Under the pieces are notes generated by a model. The model was not told where the DNA came from. It worked only from the letters and a program-made list of their open reading frames with translations, and searched no databases. Shown here one piece after another: positions 1 through 10,222 of a stretch of DNA of 64,000 nt. How positions within the stretch are numbered: position 1 is the stretch's first letter; every line of letters starts with the position of its first letter. A program made the translations under genes and the position numbers. The stretch spans positions 20,842,865 to 20,906,864 of the forward strand of contig NC_083599.1 in assembly GCF_020882245.1 (NCBI RefSeq), given 5' to 3'. The stretch is from Rhopalosiphum padi. Its lineage: Eukaryota; Arthropoda; Insecta; Hemiptera; Aphididae.

Positions 1-53
1 GTCTTCAACTTATGCAACTTACACCTATCGGAAGAAACTTTTATGATTTAAAA
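1..53 (+). pseudogene. Piwi-subfamily Argonaute exon fragment (unit 0, exon b end)
   Basis: The 3' end of a coding exon enters from the left edge. It reads in frame as a peptide containing LMQLTPIGRNFYDLK, which resembles the segment just before the PAZ domain in Piwi proteins (QVGRNYYNP-like). The splice donor is AAA|GTATAT. The same exon appears at 5065-5247 and 6122-6304; compared with those, this copy lacks two codons in frame. It could be the tail of a functional gene beyond the window, but the next exons decay quickly, so a pseudogene fragment is more likely. Confidence 0.6.
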
Positions 54-118
54 GTATATTTTCATTTCTGTTAGTATTTGATTAGTTTATTTGCTGACAC
101 TTAATAATTTACTTTTAG

Positions 119-295
119 ATTGTTATGGCTCAATATAATATTCAGCTTTGTACAGGTTATGAATCAATGATTGATAGTTATGAAAATGATCTTTTATTAC
201 GTATTGATTTATCTACAACAGCCATAAGTCAAGATACAGTATTGGATCTATTAAATCTGTTTGCTGTTGATAGAATCATAAACAAAAATTGGATA
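119..295 (+). pseudogene. Piwi-like exon c (PAZ-proximal), copy 0
   Basis: The exon follows a good acceptor (tacttttag) and is open throughout. It contains YESMIDSYENDLLLRIDLS and then TVLDLL, matching the Piwi linker and PAZ start (GYxxSI...E..LLL..D.S....TVLDLL). Homologous copies are at 5313-5489 and 6370-6509. The donor context is GTGTG instead of the GTGAG seen in the copy at 5490. The following exon, expected at about 378, starts with the right three bases (ATT) after an acceptor but then diverges, so the gene is broken here. Confidence 0.65.
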
Positions 296-377
296 GTGTG
301 TTGATATAATTTTGCACGATAGAAGTATAATTTATGTTTGATAAATAATGTTATGTTTTTTATATTTTTTTATTTAG

Positions 378-455
378 ATTCACTTAAAAAGTATCAACTT
401 TGGATAATAATTATACAAGGTACCTATTAAAATAATATAAAACCTTATAATATTA
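378..455. repeat. Direct repeat, copy 1 (about 65 bp)
   Basis: A block beginning AAGTATCAACTTTGGATAAT around 391 recurs with few changes at about 586-650. It replaces the expected fourth Piwi exon directly after that exon's splice acceptor. Origin unknown. Confidence 0.6.
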
Positions 456-585
456 TGGTAATTACGTTTTTAAAAATATCGATCACTTTTAAAGTTTCAA
501 TTTTTTTATAAAAATGTGGATATTCTGTTCTACAGCAGCCATTTATTGCTGTTGATAGAAACCGAAATAAATGATTTTGTGTTTA

Positions 586-650
586 AGTATCGACTTTGGA
601 TAATAATTATACAAGGTACCTATTACAATAATATAAAACCTTTTAATAGT
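586..650. repeat. Direct repeat, copy 2
   Basis: Second copy of the block at 391-455. It lies within a 91-codon open frame (516-791) that I do not recognise and do not accept as a gene. The remaining sequence from 650 to 1060 is AT-rich with nothing recognisable. Confidence 0.55.
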
Positions 651-1059
651 ATAGAGGAACTTTTTATTAATTTTGCAATGGAACAATTAATAAGTATTTA
701 TATATTTTATAATTGTCATACATATCTTGCTTGGTATATATCATGTTTTATCTTAAAAAAATCTCTAAAACGTAGTACCTACCTATCTTAATATTTTATT
801 CAATACAATGGATTCGTGTCGCACAATCAAAACATAATTTTTATTAAACTACAAGACATACATTTTAACATGATATATATGGGGTTTATAATTTCAAACT
901 CGGGAGTTATAACCTAGATTTAAAAACAAAATATAATTTATATTAATTTTGAACTATAATAATTAGATTGTAAAATGTATTTAATGATAGGTTAAGTATT
1001 CAATATATTGAAATTGTAATGACAAAAATAATCGGTCAAATGTTATTCTTATGTTGCTA

Positions 1060-1215
1060 ACACAATCCAATCAATGATTTATCAAAATATAATATCGCCA
1101 TTGATCATTTGCATTTGATAAAAGAGGAGTCTATATCAATTATTCAGTAAGAACGACTTAATGACATGCACAATATTTACTTTTAAACTAAGCGACAATG
1201 GTTGAACAATTAAAA
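1060..1215 (+). pseudogene. Cullin-2 exon 4 fragment
   Basis: The sequence resembles exon 4 of the intact Cullin-2 gene (59769-60000). It keeps the run around TTGATAAAAGAGGAGT and the following AAGAACGACTTAATGACATG, but stop codons and indels destroy the frame. No neighbouring cullin exon is present. It shares the piece of flanking intron before exon 4 (gttaagtattcaatatattg near 992) with the pseudogene at 32.5 kb, so the two may come from one degenerated duplicate. Confidence 0.65.
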
Positions 1216-1359
1216 GGTTTATTTTATAAAAAATAGACCTTCTTCTCATTTTAATATTTTTCGTATAAAAAAGATGCAATATGAGATTCATTAATGTTAA
1301 TAATTTTTTTTTTTTAATATTACTTTATTTTACTTACCTATAAGATATTTTTTTTTCAT

Positions 1360-2690
1360 TTGATTAATTTGAAACCACAAAATCACTTGTTTCAACATTC
1401 AACATGTCAATTTCATTAATGTTAATACATTTTTTAGTAATTACTTTTTTCTTTTTTGAAAACATTGTTAAAACTTTCAATTTAGATGTAATACTAACAA
1501 ATAGTAATACAATATTATTTTATTATTAAATACTATTTGTATGTGAAAAGATTGCATTAATATTATAGTTCAACATTCAATTTTCATTTGATCAATTTGA
1601 AACCAAAACCACTTGATTAAACACGTCATTTTCATTAATTTTAATACATTTTTTTAATACTTTTTTCGTTTTTAAAAACCATGTTAAAACTATAATGCAA
1701 TACAAAGTACCTACTACCTAACAAGTAGTTATATAATAGAGTTTTATTATAAATATCACTTGCATGTCAAAAAATTGCATTATTTATTTTTTTTTGTTTT
1801 TTTTTTAAAACATTCAATTTTAATTTAGGTAACCATTTTGAAACCAAAATCACTCGATTCAACATAGCGTTTTAATAACTGTTAACTACATACAAGGTTT
1901 TTTTTTAAAAATATATATACCTTCTTTCTTTTATTATAAATACTATTTGTATGAAAAAATATGCATTATGTCGTTTTCATTAGTATTAGTAATTTTTTTT
2001 TTTTTAACACTGACTGCTGATGTCGACAAATCGTATTTTTCATATTTTTATTATACTTATTACTTACCTTCTATTATTACGAAAAATGTTCAGCACACCA
2101 ATCGGTCAACTCATGCCGCAGTTAAAGTGTTAATATTGCTATATTTTATTTGTAAGATGTATTTTTTCATATGATCAATTTGAAATTACAAAACCACTTG
2201 ATTCAACATGTCATTTTCATTAATTTTAATACACTTTTTGATTACTTTTTTCGTTTTTAAAAACCTTGTTAAAACTTTAACGCAATACTAAGTACTACCT
2301 AACAAGTAGTTATATAATAGTGTTTTATTATAAATATCACTTGCATGTCAAAAGATTGCATTATTTATTTTTTTTTTTTGTAAAACACCAATTTTCATTT
2401 GGTCAATTTGAAGCCAAAATCACTCGATTCAACATAACGTTTTAAGTAGTGTTAACTACATACAAGGTGTTTTTTGTAAAAAATATACACCTTATTAATT
2501 CTTTTATTATAAATACTTTTTGTATGAAAAAATATACAATATGTCATTTTCATTAGTGTTAGTATTTTTTTTTTTTTTTAATATTGCTATATTTTGCTTG
2601 TAAGATATTTTTTTTTCATTTAATAATTTGAAACCAATGCCGCTAGTTTAAAAATATAATTTTCAATAAAGTCAACTCAACCTAGAATTA
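1360..2690. repeat. Diverged tandem array with about 0.58-kb higher-order unit
   Basis: Blocks beginning TTCATxTGATCAATTTGAAA at 1583 and 2165 are 582 bp apart and stay similar for about 210 bp. A second sub-block (CCAAAATCACTCGATTCAAC) occurs at about 1843 and 2413, about 570 bp apart. Related sub-blocks also begin near 1360 and 2615. The sub-blocks are visibly related to each other, so this looks like an old satellite of roughly 200-bp monomers organised as a higher-order repeat. Long T runs separate the monomers. The open frame at 1947-2174 lies inside the array and is not a gene. Confidence 0.6.
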
Positions 2691-3118
2691 ATTTTGTTGT
2701 ATATTACACAGAACATATCGTTAAGAATTCTTACTATATTTCTGAATTCAGGGGTGTCATTTCATGCTTTTTTCGGGTGTGCGAGGTATCAAACAGACCA
2801 TTTTGAAATTTCACCAGGCCATATAAAAATAAATATATTATGTATATGTACATTAACCGGCTTCCAATTATTTTCATACATCATGGACCGAATCAATGCA
2901 TAAACATAAATGGTAAAAATCAATATACAAAATAAAATACAATAAGAAAGGAATAGCACAATATTTGTTTATAACCAATGTAATTTAAAGTGATAAATGA
3001 TAATCATAATTGATAGTATACCTATGTTGATAAATGTCATTTTAAAAATTAAAATATTTTTCTAACTAATTAACAAACTTATGAATTTCTTAAAATAGTA
3101 TAACTATGTAATAATTAT
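2691..3118. other. No gene recognised
   Basis: AT-rich sequence. A 69-codon open frame at 2694-2903 shows no family resemblance and no splice context, and I regard it as chance. Confidence 0.4.
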
Positions 3119-3760
3119 ACCATAAAAAATTTAGTTTTATAATTATTTATTAAAATGTTTTTTAAATATTTTTGTTGGTTTTTATAGGCATAGGATACAA
3201 ATTACGAAAATTTTATCTAATAAAATCCAGGAGCATCTTTTTCGAAAGCTAGATCCTAATATACTACCAGTTAGTATGCTATGCAAAATTTGCTGTAAGG
3301 AAGAAATCCAAGTTGCTGTTATTCCTTGCGGTCATACCATTTCTTGCATTCAATGCTCATTAACCTTCATACGGTGCGCTGTGTGTAGAGATCCTTTAGG
3401 TTAATGAGAGTTTATGCAAGGATATAAAAAGATACGATTATCTCAAACCAGTAGCAAGCAGTTCTAAAATGTCATCCAACAACACAATTGTCAAGTTTGT
3501 CATAAAGAAGGAATGACAACAGTATTTTTACCATGTAGACAAGTCTACTCCTGTGGCAAATGTGCAGAACAAATAGATAAGTGCCTTATATGTAGAGCAG
3601 ATGTTTTTTCCTTCATTCAATTATATTTTTAGGCTTTACTGTCTACTGTAATACTTTTATGTACTTATGTTCTCATACATTAAATACAAGTATAATAATT
3701 AAATAAATGTATTATTAAATTTTTGTTTGTGTTGAAATAAAAATTGAATATTAACTAGAG
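3119..3760 (+). pseudogene. IAP double-RING exon pseudogene
   Basis: The acceptor (tttttatag) at about 3188 is followed by the last coding exon of the IAP genes at 23230 and 46088, here in opposite orientation to them. The first RING is readable up to the last cysteine pair (CAVC), after which a deletion shifts the frame and a TAA/TGA follows. More bases are missing between the RINGs. The second RING is readable again (GMTTVFLPC to the C-terminal LYF), but its zinc-ligand histidine has become glutamine (CRQV where the intact copies have CRHV). Homology extends into the upstream intron (from about 3119) and past the AATAAA signals. No BIR exons lie upstream. Confidence 0.85.
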
Positions 3761-3960
3761 TTTATATTGAATATGCATAAGTCAATTACTTCATATACAT
3801 TTTTTTTTTAATTTTTCATATTTTTATTAAACCTGTATTATTAAAACTATGGTTATAAATCATAACTTATGATAAAATAAAATACATACATGATTCCTCA
3901 CAAGCTTTTTTTAGAATTATAAAATATCAAAAGTACATATTTACATTTTTTTTGTCTTAT
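3761..3960. repeat. 3' flank shared with second IAP locus
   Basis: This stretch resembles the reverse complement of about 45780-45970, the sequence downstream of the second IAP gene. The pseudogene therefore arose by duplication of genomic DNA including the 3' flank, not by retrotransposition; the preserved intron end also argues against a processed copy. Confidence 0.55.
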
Positions 3961-4440
3961 ATGTCAATTAGTTACTTTAGGATGGAATAATCAATAATAT
4001 ATATATAAAAGAAGGCACTTTAGACATACCATATCTATATATCGTAGAATCAGAAATCGATGAAAATAACTAAAACTAAAAGTAGCTTAAAAAGACTGTA
4101 CTCCACAGCTTTTTCCTAAAGGAAAATCAAATTAGTATAAATTTATTACGATCACTCTCTATGAGGAATATTATACTATCTAATTGCACTGAATTCAATT
4201 GTTAACATTGTAAAAGTTAATTTAAAACTGATGTAAATTAATCTTAAGTATATATATTATATTATATATATTGTATCTAAATTAATGGTTACTTTGAAAC
4301 TATAATATAATGTAATAAAATAAAGAGTTTCATTATTTTAAATAAAAATTTACATGGAATTTGGGGAAATACTAATAAATTATTTACTTAATTTGATTTA
4401 TGTTCGATATTTATCTATACCTTAAATATTTATCTATTAC
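3961..4440. other. No gene recognised
   Basis: AT-rich intergenic sequence with short TA runs. I see no exon, transposon end or repeat of note. Confidence 0.4.
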
Positions 4441-4745
4441 CAATATATATTTCAAAAATTACTTTCAACTATTACCAAAACAGAGTTATTAGTTCAGCAT
4501 CAAGAAAGTCTTGGACTATTTTTGTTTGGTGGAAAATTGTTATTTTCTATTAGTCAATATGATCTAAATGTGAGTTATTAACTTGCCGTGTAAAGTAAAC
4601 GATTTATGTTTTTTGATCATATCCGATGTGTATGACGTATGTGAATATTATTGAATAAGTAAAATGTATATAACCCACATGGCAACATGTTTTATATTTA
4701 AATTTATTACTTTATATATATATATATATATGAAACTTTTTTTAG
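4441..4745 (+). pseudogene. Internally deleted Piwi-like unit (exon a end joined to exon d end)
   Basis: The start matches the second half of Piwi exon a (…QHQESLGLFLFGGKLLF…) with its donor at about 4570. After about 30 bp of the following intron the sequence jumps into the end of exon d (TTTTTTGATCATATCCGATG and onward), which then runs up to the next unit's exon a. Everything between is deleted. It shows that the unit was already tandem before this deletion. Confidence 0.7.
4712..4732. repeat. (TA)n microsatellite
   Basis: About ten TA dinucleotides directly upstream of a Piwi exon a acceptor. The corresponding place before 5813 is shorter, so this run differs between tandem units. Confidence 0.8.
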
Positions 4746-5812
4746 GATGCTCCGGAAAGTCAGTAGAGTTATTGGCCAATTATTTTCCCATAAGTTCAAT
4801 AACAAATACGTTTCCGACCTTTTATCAATATAATGTTAGCTTCAATCCCGATGAGCTATTAATTAGTACCAAAACAGAATTAGTAGCTCAGCATCAAGAA
4901 CGTCTGGGACTATATTTGTATAAAGGAAAATGTCTATTTACTATTAATCAATATGATTTCAATGTGAGTTATTAACTGGCTGTGTAAAGCCAACGATTTA
5001 TATAATTTTTGTTCTCATTTTGTTAACTATTATTTAATCTGGAATTATAAATATTGTGCTTTAGACTTTTGAACTTACGTCACGCCGTTCGGATCGCCGA
5101 GTAATCATACTAACATTGAAAATTATGAATTCTTTTTCAATCGACAAAGACGAAAGTATTTAATCTTTGAATATACTCCTGCCAAAATGTCTGAAACTTA
5201 TGCAACTTACACCTATCGGGAGAAACTTTTATGATTTAAATTCTAAAGTATATTTTCATTTCTATTAGTATTTGATTAGTTTATTTTCTGACACTTAATA
5301 ATTTACTTTTAGATTGTTATGGCTCAATACAAAATGCAGCTATGTAGAGGATATGAATCAATCATTGATAGTTATGAAAATGAACTTTTAATGCGTATTG
5401 ATTTATCCTCCATAGCCATTAGTCAATACACGGTATTGGATTTATTGAAGCAGTTTTCTATCAATAGGATTAGAAACAAAAATTGGATGGTGAGTTGATA
5501 TAATTTTGCATGGTAGAAGTAAAATTTATCTTTGATAAATAAATAATGGTTTATATATTTTACTATTTAGATTAATTTTAAACATTCCGTTGTTGGCAAT
5601 ACAGTTATGACCATTTACAACAACAAGACGTACGTTATCGATGACATAGATGAAAATGCTGGGCCCAACTCAGAATTGTGTTTTTTGATCATATTCGATG
5701 TGTATGACGTATGTGAATATTATTGGATAAGTAAAATGTATACAACTCACATGGCAACATATTTATATATAAATTTATTACTTTATATATATAAATATGA
5801 AACTTTTTTTAG
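4746..5812 (+). pseudogene. Piwi-like N/PAZ tandem unit 1
   Basis: Four exons are recognisable. Exon a is 4746-4963 and contains GKSVELLANYFPI, FYQYNVSFNPDELL and GLYLYKGKCLFT, the N-domain of Piwi proteins. Exon b is 5065-5247 (FELTSRRSDR…TPIGRNFYDLNSK). Exon c is 5313-5489 (…IDSYENELLMRIDLS…TVLDLL). Exon d starts at 5571 and contains NTVMTIYNNKTYVIDDID, the PAZ signature of the Piwi clade. Exon b carries a premature stop (ESI then TAA) where unit 2 has CAA. Acceptors and donors are otherwise well formed. No MID or catalytic PIWI (RNase H-like) exons follow; instead exon a starts again at 5813. In intact relatives these domains bind piRNA 3' ends; this unit alone could not slice. Confidence 0.8.
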
Positions 5813-6509
5813 GATGTTCCGGGAAGTCAGTTGAGTTATTGGCCAATTATTTTCCAATAGTTTCAATAAAAAATACGTTTCCGTGTTTATACCAATATAG
5901 TGTTAACTTCAATCCCGATGAACTATTAATTAGTACCAAAAAAAGAATTATTAGCTCAGCATCAGGATCATATTTGTATGAAGGAAAATGTCTATTTACT
6001 ATTAATCAATATGATCTAAATGTGAGTTATTAACTTGCCGTATAAAGTAAACGATTTATATAATTTTTTTCTCATTTTGTTAACTATTATTTAATCTGGA
6101 ATTATAAATATTGTGCTTTAGACTTTTGAACTTACGTCACGCCGTTCGGATCGCCGAGTAATCATACTAACATTGAAAATTATGAATTCCTTTTCAATCG
6201 ACAAAGACGAAAGTATTCAATCTTTGAATATACTCCTGCCAAAATGTCTGAAACTTATGCAACTTACACCTATCGGGAGAAACTTTTATGATTTAAATTC
6301 TAAAGTATATTTTCATTTCTATTAGTATTTGATTAGTTTATTTTCTGACACTTAATAATTTACTTTTAGATTATTATGGCTCAATACAAAATGCAGCTAT
6401 GTAGAGGATATGAATCAATCATTGATAGTTATGAAAATGAACTTTTAATGCGTATTGATTTATCCTCCATAGCCGTTAGTCAATACACAGTATTGGATTT
6501 ATTAAAGCA
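5813..6509 (+). pseudogene. Piwi-like N/PAZ tandem unit 2, truncated
   Basis: Exon a (5813-6021) begins GCSGKSVELLANYFPI like unit 1 but has a short out-of-frame stretch, repaired by a second indel, after the residues STK. Exon b (6122-6304) is open throughout, lacking the stop found in unit 1. Exon c starts at 6370 and breaks off near 6509 within …TVLDLLK, where unrelated sequence leading into an envelope-like gene begins. The distance from unit 1 exon a to unit 2 exon a is 1067 bp. The two units are very similar in exons and introns, so the duplication looks fairly recent. Confidence 0.8.
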
Positions 6510-8040
6510 TTTGTTTCAGTCTTAAAAGAATATAGAATAAATAAATTTACTAAACAGATTTAGTTTAAAATGTAATTTAATTCACTTTAATATCTTTCGA
6601 GTTATTGAATATAATATTCTTGCACACCTCTCTCCACCCCGGTCACCCAGCATTCATTACATCAAGTCGCATCAAATATCATAACCTCACATCTCGAGTC
6701 ATCCGAAAGGTAAGTGAAAATTCATATAATAGATATTTTAATTAGTTTATTCAAAAGGAAAAACTCTCTTACCCAACCCCGTAATTATAGTACATGATCT
6801 AAATTTACTTTATCTTATTGTTGTAGATATATAGTGATTATATTACGTTAAATATAATATAATTATTGGACACTGAAGATAAAAAGTCAAAACAAGTTAA
6901 AATGGATATCGAGAAGATAATTTATCAAATACTACTGTTGTTATTTACCATTCAAATTTCGATCACGTTTGGTAATCATAAGGAAAGCTTGTTCGAATTG
7001 ACATCAACCAGCGATAGCCCTGGTTTGCAGTAGGAACTCATTGGTAATGTTAGAGCTTGCGGAAGTAGTTGGACAATAAATACATACATGGATTTAAAAT
7101 TTTTAAACAGCAGTCTTAGAAATATTAGACATATGTTAAAGTCAATTGAACTAATTGCGTTTAAAATTTAAAAATTCTGAAACTAAACCACTTCAATGTG
7201 ATACTTATATCTCTGAATTCGAAACAGAAATGTGGTATCCCTCATTTTTCAAAAATCATTGGTTTTTTGTATGCGAAAAATCCATTACAATCACTATAAT
7301 TTGTAATAAACAGTCTTTCACGCAAACAATTAAAGTTAAAGGTTCTGGAAAGTTATACTTGAAGTCTGGGTGTATTGCTTATACCTCGAAAGGTGTACTA
7401 AAAGCTGAACAAATATTTAATCAAACATATTTCTCAGTTCCAATAGACTTAGCTCTTATGAATGATTCATGCTGTAATGTTTTCAACTTCTCAAATCAGC
7501 CCTATCCCAAACCTATTCATTTCGATGAATTAAAAAATATTAAATTTAATAAAGAAGTGTTCATTAAAATAAATGGTTGACCAACAATATTTGTTATTAA
7601 ATTCACTCATTGTAGATAAAACGTATACATTTATATACACGAACAAATATTTAGTTATCACAATAATAGTATTTTTAATATATTTTATAGCAAAATTTTA
7701 TTTAAATAGGAAAGCAAAAAAGTCAAATATAGAAAACATTAATTTAAGTTATAATCCTATAAGTTCTAATAATTAATTTAGTAAAGGTTCTTAGTACGTA
7801 TTTATATACCTAATATTATGTATTATTATGTTGTATTATATATTATATAATTTATTGTAAAATACCATTCACAATATTTATAATATTTTTTTGAAATAAC
7901 CAGTATTTATGTATTTTGTTTATCTTACTTTTTTTTCTACACTTATTATATACTGTATAAATATTCTTGTTTAAATATATTTTATTTTATTAATAATACA
8001 ATTATTTAAATAATCGAATGTATAATTGTATTGAAATAAA
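6510..8040 (+). pseudogene. Decayed envelope (insect F-protein/errantivirus Env-like) gene with 5' UTR intron
   Basis: A leader exon ends near 6711 (ccgaaag|gtaagt). An intron runs to about 6827 (acceptor ttattgttgtag). An ATG at 6902 then opens a hydrophobic, signal-peptide-like N-terminus, with an in-frame TAG at 7031. Beyond the stop the same frame continues to 7169 with an env-like stretch. Another frame (about 7155-7580) carries a cysteine-containing ectodomain part (KLYLKSGCIAYTS), and an overlapping frame at 7573-7776 carries a strongly hydrophobic span followed by RKAKK, like an Env membrane anchor. The middle part, where cleavage site and fusion segment would lie, is missing. An AATAAA lies at 8035-8040. 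No gag, pol or LTR is recognised. It is an old endogenous copy, non-functional as it stands; the intron suggests either a spliced env message or a once-domesticated Iris-like gene. Confidence 0.65.
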
Positions 8041-8440
8041 TCACCTTCATAAATACAATTTTATTTGTTACTTTTATTTGGTACTAATTTTTATAGTTGT
8101 ACAAATGTACACTAATTATTTTATGAGATAAGTTTTAATTTGTATAAATAATAAACACGGTAATGCATAGACGATCGCGGGCAGCGTAAAAACTAATAAG
8201 TCGAGCAAAAGATTATTTGGTTTCATTTCATGTAAATAATAATATGAACATAATATGCTATATAATAGTTTTATATATAAAAATAATGCAACGACGCGCG
8301 CGTGCGAAGCGCGGATCGCCGATAACAAACCGACCGGTTTTGACCGGCCTGCGCGCGTGGATGTCGTAGCTAAGAGGGGGCAGACGCTGCCACTAGAAAT
8401 GAGAGAGCAGCACATGACGGCCGTAATAACAATTTTTTTT
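8041..8440. other. GC-rich patch of probable transposon origin
   Basis: Between about 8285 and 8425 the base composition jumps (CGACGCGCGCGTGCGAAGCG and similar). Open frames on both strands over this patch (8116-8457 minus, 8255-8488 plus) mirror each other and have no recognisable domain. Its position directly beside a large inverted repeat suggests transposon DNA. Confidence 0.35.
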
Positions 8441-8444
8441 TCTA

Positions 8445-8772
8445 TAAAACATACCAATTTTGTTCCAATAATACGGCTTACAGAATAATTTTAGAGAAAA
8501 ATACCTAAATTAAAAGTTGTAGAGGAGAGTTATATCGGGTGACGTATAACATTCGATTTTCGATATTTCATTCTCAAAATTGATAAAATCGTTTTGCGTT
8601 TTCTGTTTTTTTCACTTTTTTACTTGTGAATAATTGATATAAAAATTAAAATATCAAAAATCGAATCTTATGCGTCACCCGATATAACTCTCCTCTACAA
8701 TTTTTAATAAAGGTATTTTGCTCTAAAACCATTCAGTAAGCCGTATTATTGGAACAAAATTGGCATGTTTTT
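8445..8772. mobile_element. Large palindrome (MITE-like fold-back), arms about 120-130 bp
   Basis: The left arm (about 8445-8573) and right arm (about 8648-8772) are inverted copies. The left arm holds CCAATTTTGTTCCAATAATA and AGAGGAGAGTTATATCGGGT, and the right arm holds both in reverse complement. A loop of about 75 bp lies between. No clear terminal motif or target duplication could be fixed, so the class is unknown. Confidence 0.75.
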
Positions 8773-9448
8773 GTACGGTATTTTCGCCGATGTGGCGTCC
8801 TCTCAATGTTAGACACTTCTTATACAAATAAAAGCTATAATAGTTTGCGCAGTAGTAATGTACGCGTTTGCTGCAATCTTACATATATGCCATAAAGCGA
8901 CGCCAAAACTTTTCTACTAATTGGCTGATATTTTTTTATCTTATAAACTATAAAAATATATTTTCGTCAATATAACGGAAAATGCTATTAATTCAATACC
9001 ATTTTACAGTTGTTAAATTGAGAAAAAACGATAATATTCCATTAACATTAAGATGTTTTCCTTAAAACTAATAGTATTTTAGAAAACTTGAATTATGATA
9101 TCCGATAACATTGATTATAGGAAAAGTAATATTGATTGAAATGTATTTAATGTAATAAGCTATTGATTTTAAACCATTTTGTTAACAAATTAAGTACTAT
9201 TTTTCATTAATTCAACATTTTGAATTGATTATGTTATCTTTGAAATGATGAAATTTTTCATACATTTTAAGAAAACAATAAAATAGTAAATCAATGGAAT
9301 AAAATCATAGAAATTAAAACTATATATTCTCGGAGTGTGTTCATAATGAATAGGGCGCCCCGAATCTACGTACTTACATACAAATATGATAAAAAAAAAA
9401 AAATAATAATATATTTTCGTGGCGAAACGAAAGGAGTTGTTGACTTAC
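8773..9448. other. No gene recognised
   Basis: AT-rich sequence with no recognisable exon or transposon end. It would be the first intron of the minus-strand gene starting near 10.0 kb, if that prediction is right. Confidence 0.35.
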
Positions 9449-10010
9449 CGCAGTGTCCGAAAATACGCCGGGTTGATGAAAAACGGCCAACGCCTGGATC
9501 CTGGCCGCGGGTGAGGATTAAAAGTTGGCAATAATGACAGGTGACGTGATAGACGTGAATTCGTAACGCACTGGTGACTGGTGCCCAAAGATCCGGAAAT
9601 GAAAGACAGCGAGGAGATGCCGGAATGTCGAACGGTGTACCGAATCGGTAAATGATATACCAAATAATCCGATATAATCGATTCGCGTGACAGACGCGAC
9701 GTACTACAACTCGGACGGCACGAAGTACACTGGCGGCGGGTTAAAACAGATATATTATGGCAACAGCGAAGGCGTAGAGGCGACTAAGCGGCAGGCGCGT
9801 CTGACCGGCGTGAGCGAAGGACCGACGACAAGTGGCTGACCCGGAGCGACAAACGAGAGCACGAGACGCATCGAAAGCCGTGAGCGACGACGATCGACGC
9901 TGCGGGCGTGCCGACCGGGTGAAGTCGTTAACTTAACGACCGTTGCGATAATGTCAACTGATACGCGGTTGGGCACGGATATAATATCATAGTCGTGTTC
10001 AAAGTTCAAA
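9449..10010 (-). promoter_or_regulatory. Probable GC-rich promoter and non-coding first exon (minus strand)
   Basis: The segment is far richer in G+C and CpG than its surroundings. Read on the minus strand it ends in a consensus splice donor, GGACACTGCG|GTAAGT, at about 9449. An arthropod initiator-like TCAGTTG lies near 9955 on the same strand. Open frames at 9755-10009 and 9445-9663 on this strand have no recognisable domain, so I read it as 5' UTR. No following exon was found on the minus strand within the window, so the gene would continue past the left end with a first intron of more than 9.4 kb. The alternative is a GC-rich transposon piece with a chance donor. Confidence 0.5.
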
Positions 10011-10222
10011 CTCGCGTGTGAACGTATCTAGATAAAAATAAAACGGTAGACTAATAACAATTTAGTCAAACGATAATAGATAATTTAATATAATATAATA
10101 TTTATGTATATATTGATTATAATATCAATAACGAATATTGCCTACATATATATTTGTTGAGACTTGATGTCAACGTTAGTGAATGCTAACTTTTTTCTAT
10201 AGTGACGATTAAAACATATATA

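Noticed and set aside
516..791. 91-codon open frame
   Set aside because: Hydrophobic and Ile/Tyr-rich; it spans one copy of a direct repeat and has no family resemblance or splice context.
1947..2174. 75-codon open frame
   Set aside because: Lies entirely within the diverged tandem array; the equivalent place in the next unit is not open.
8116..8488. Overlapping open frames on both strands
   Set aside because: They mirror the same GC-rich patch and run into a palindrome arm; no domain in either.
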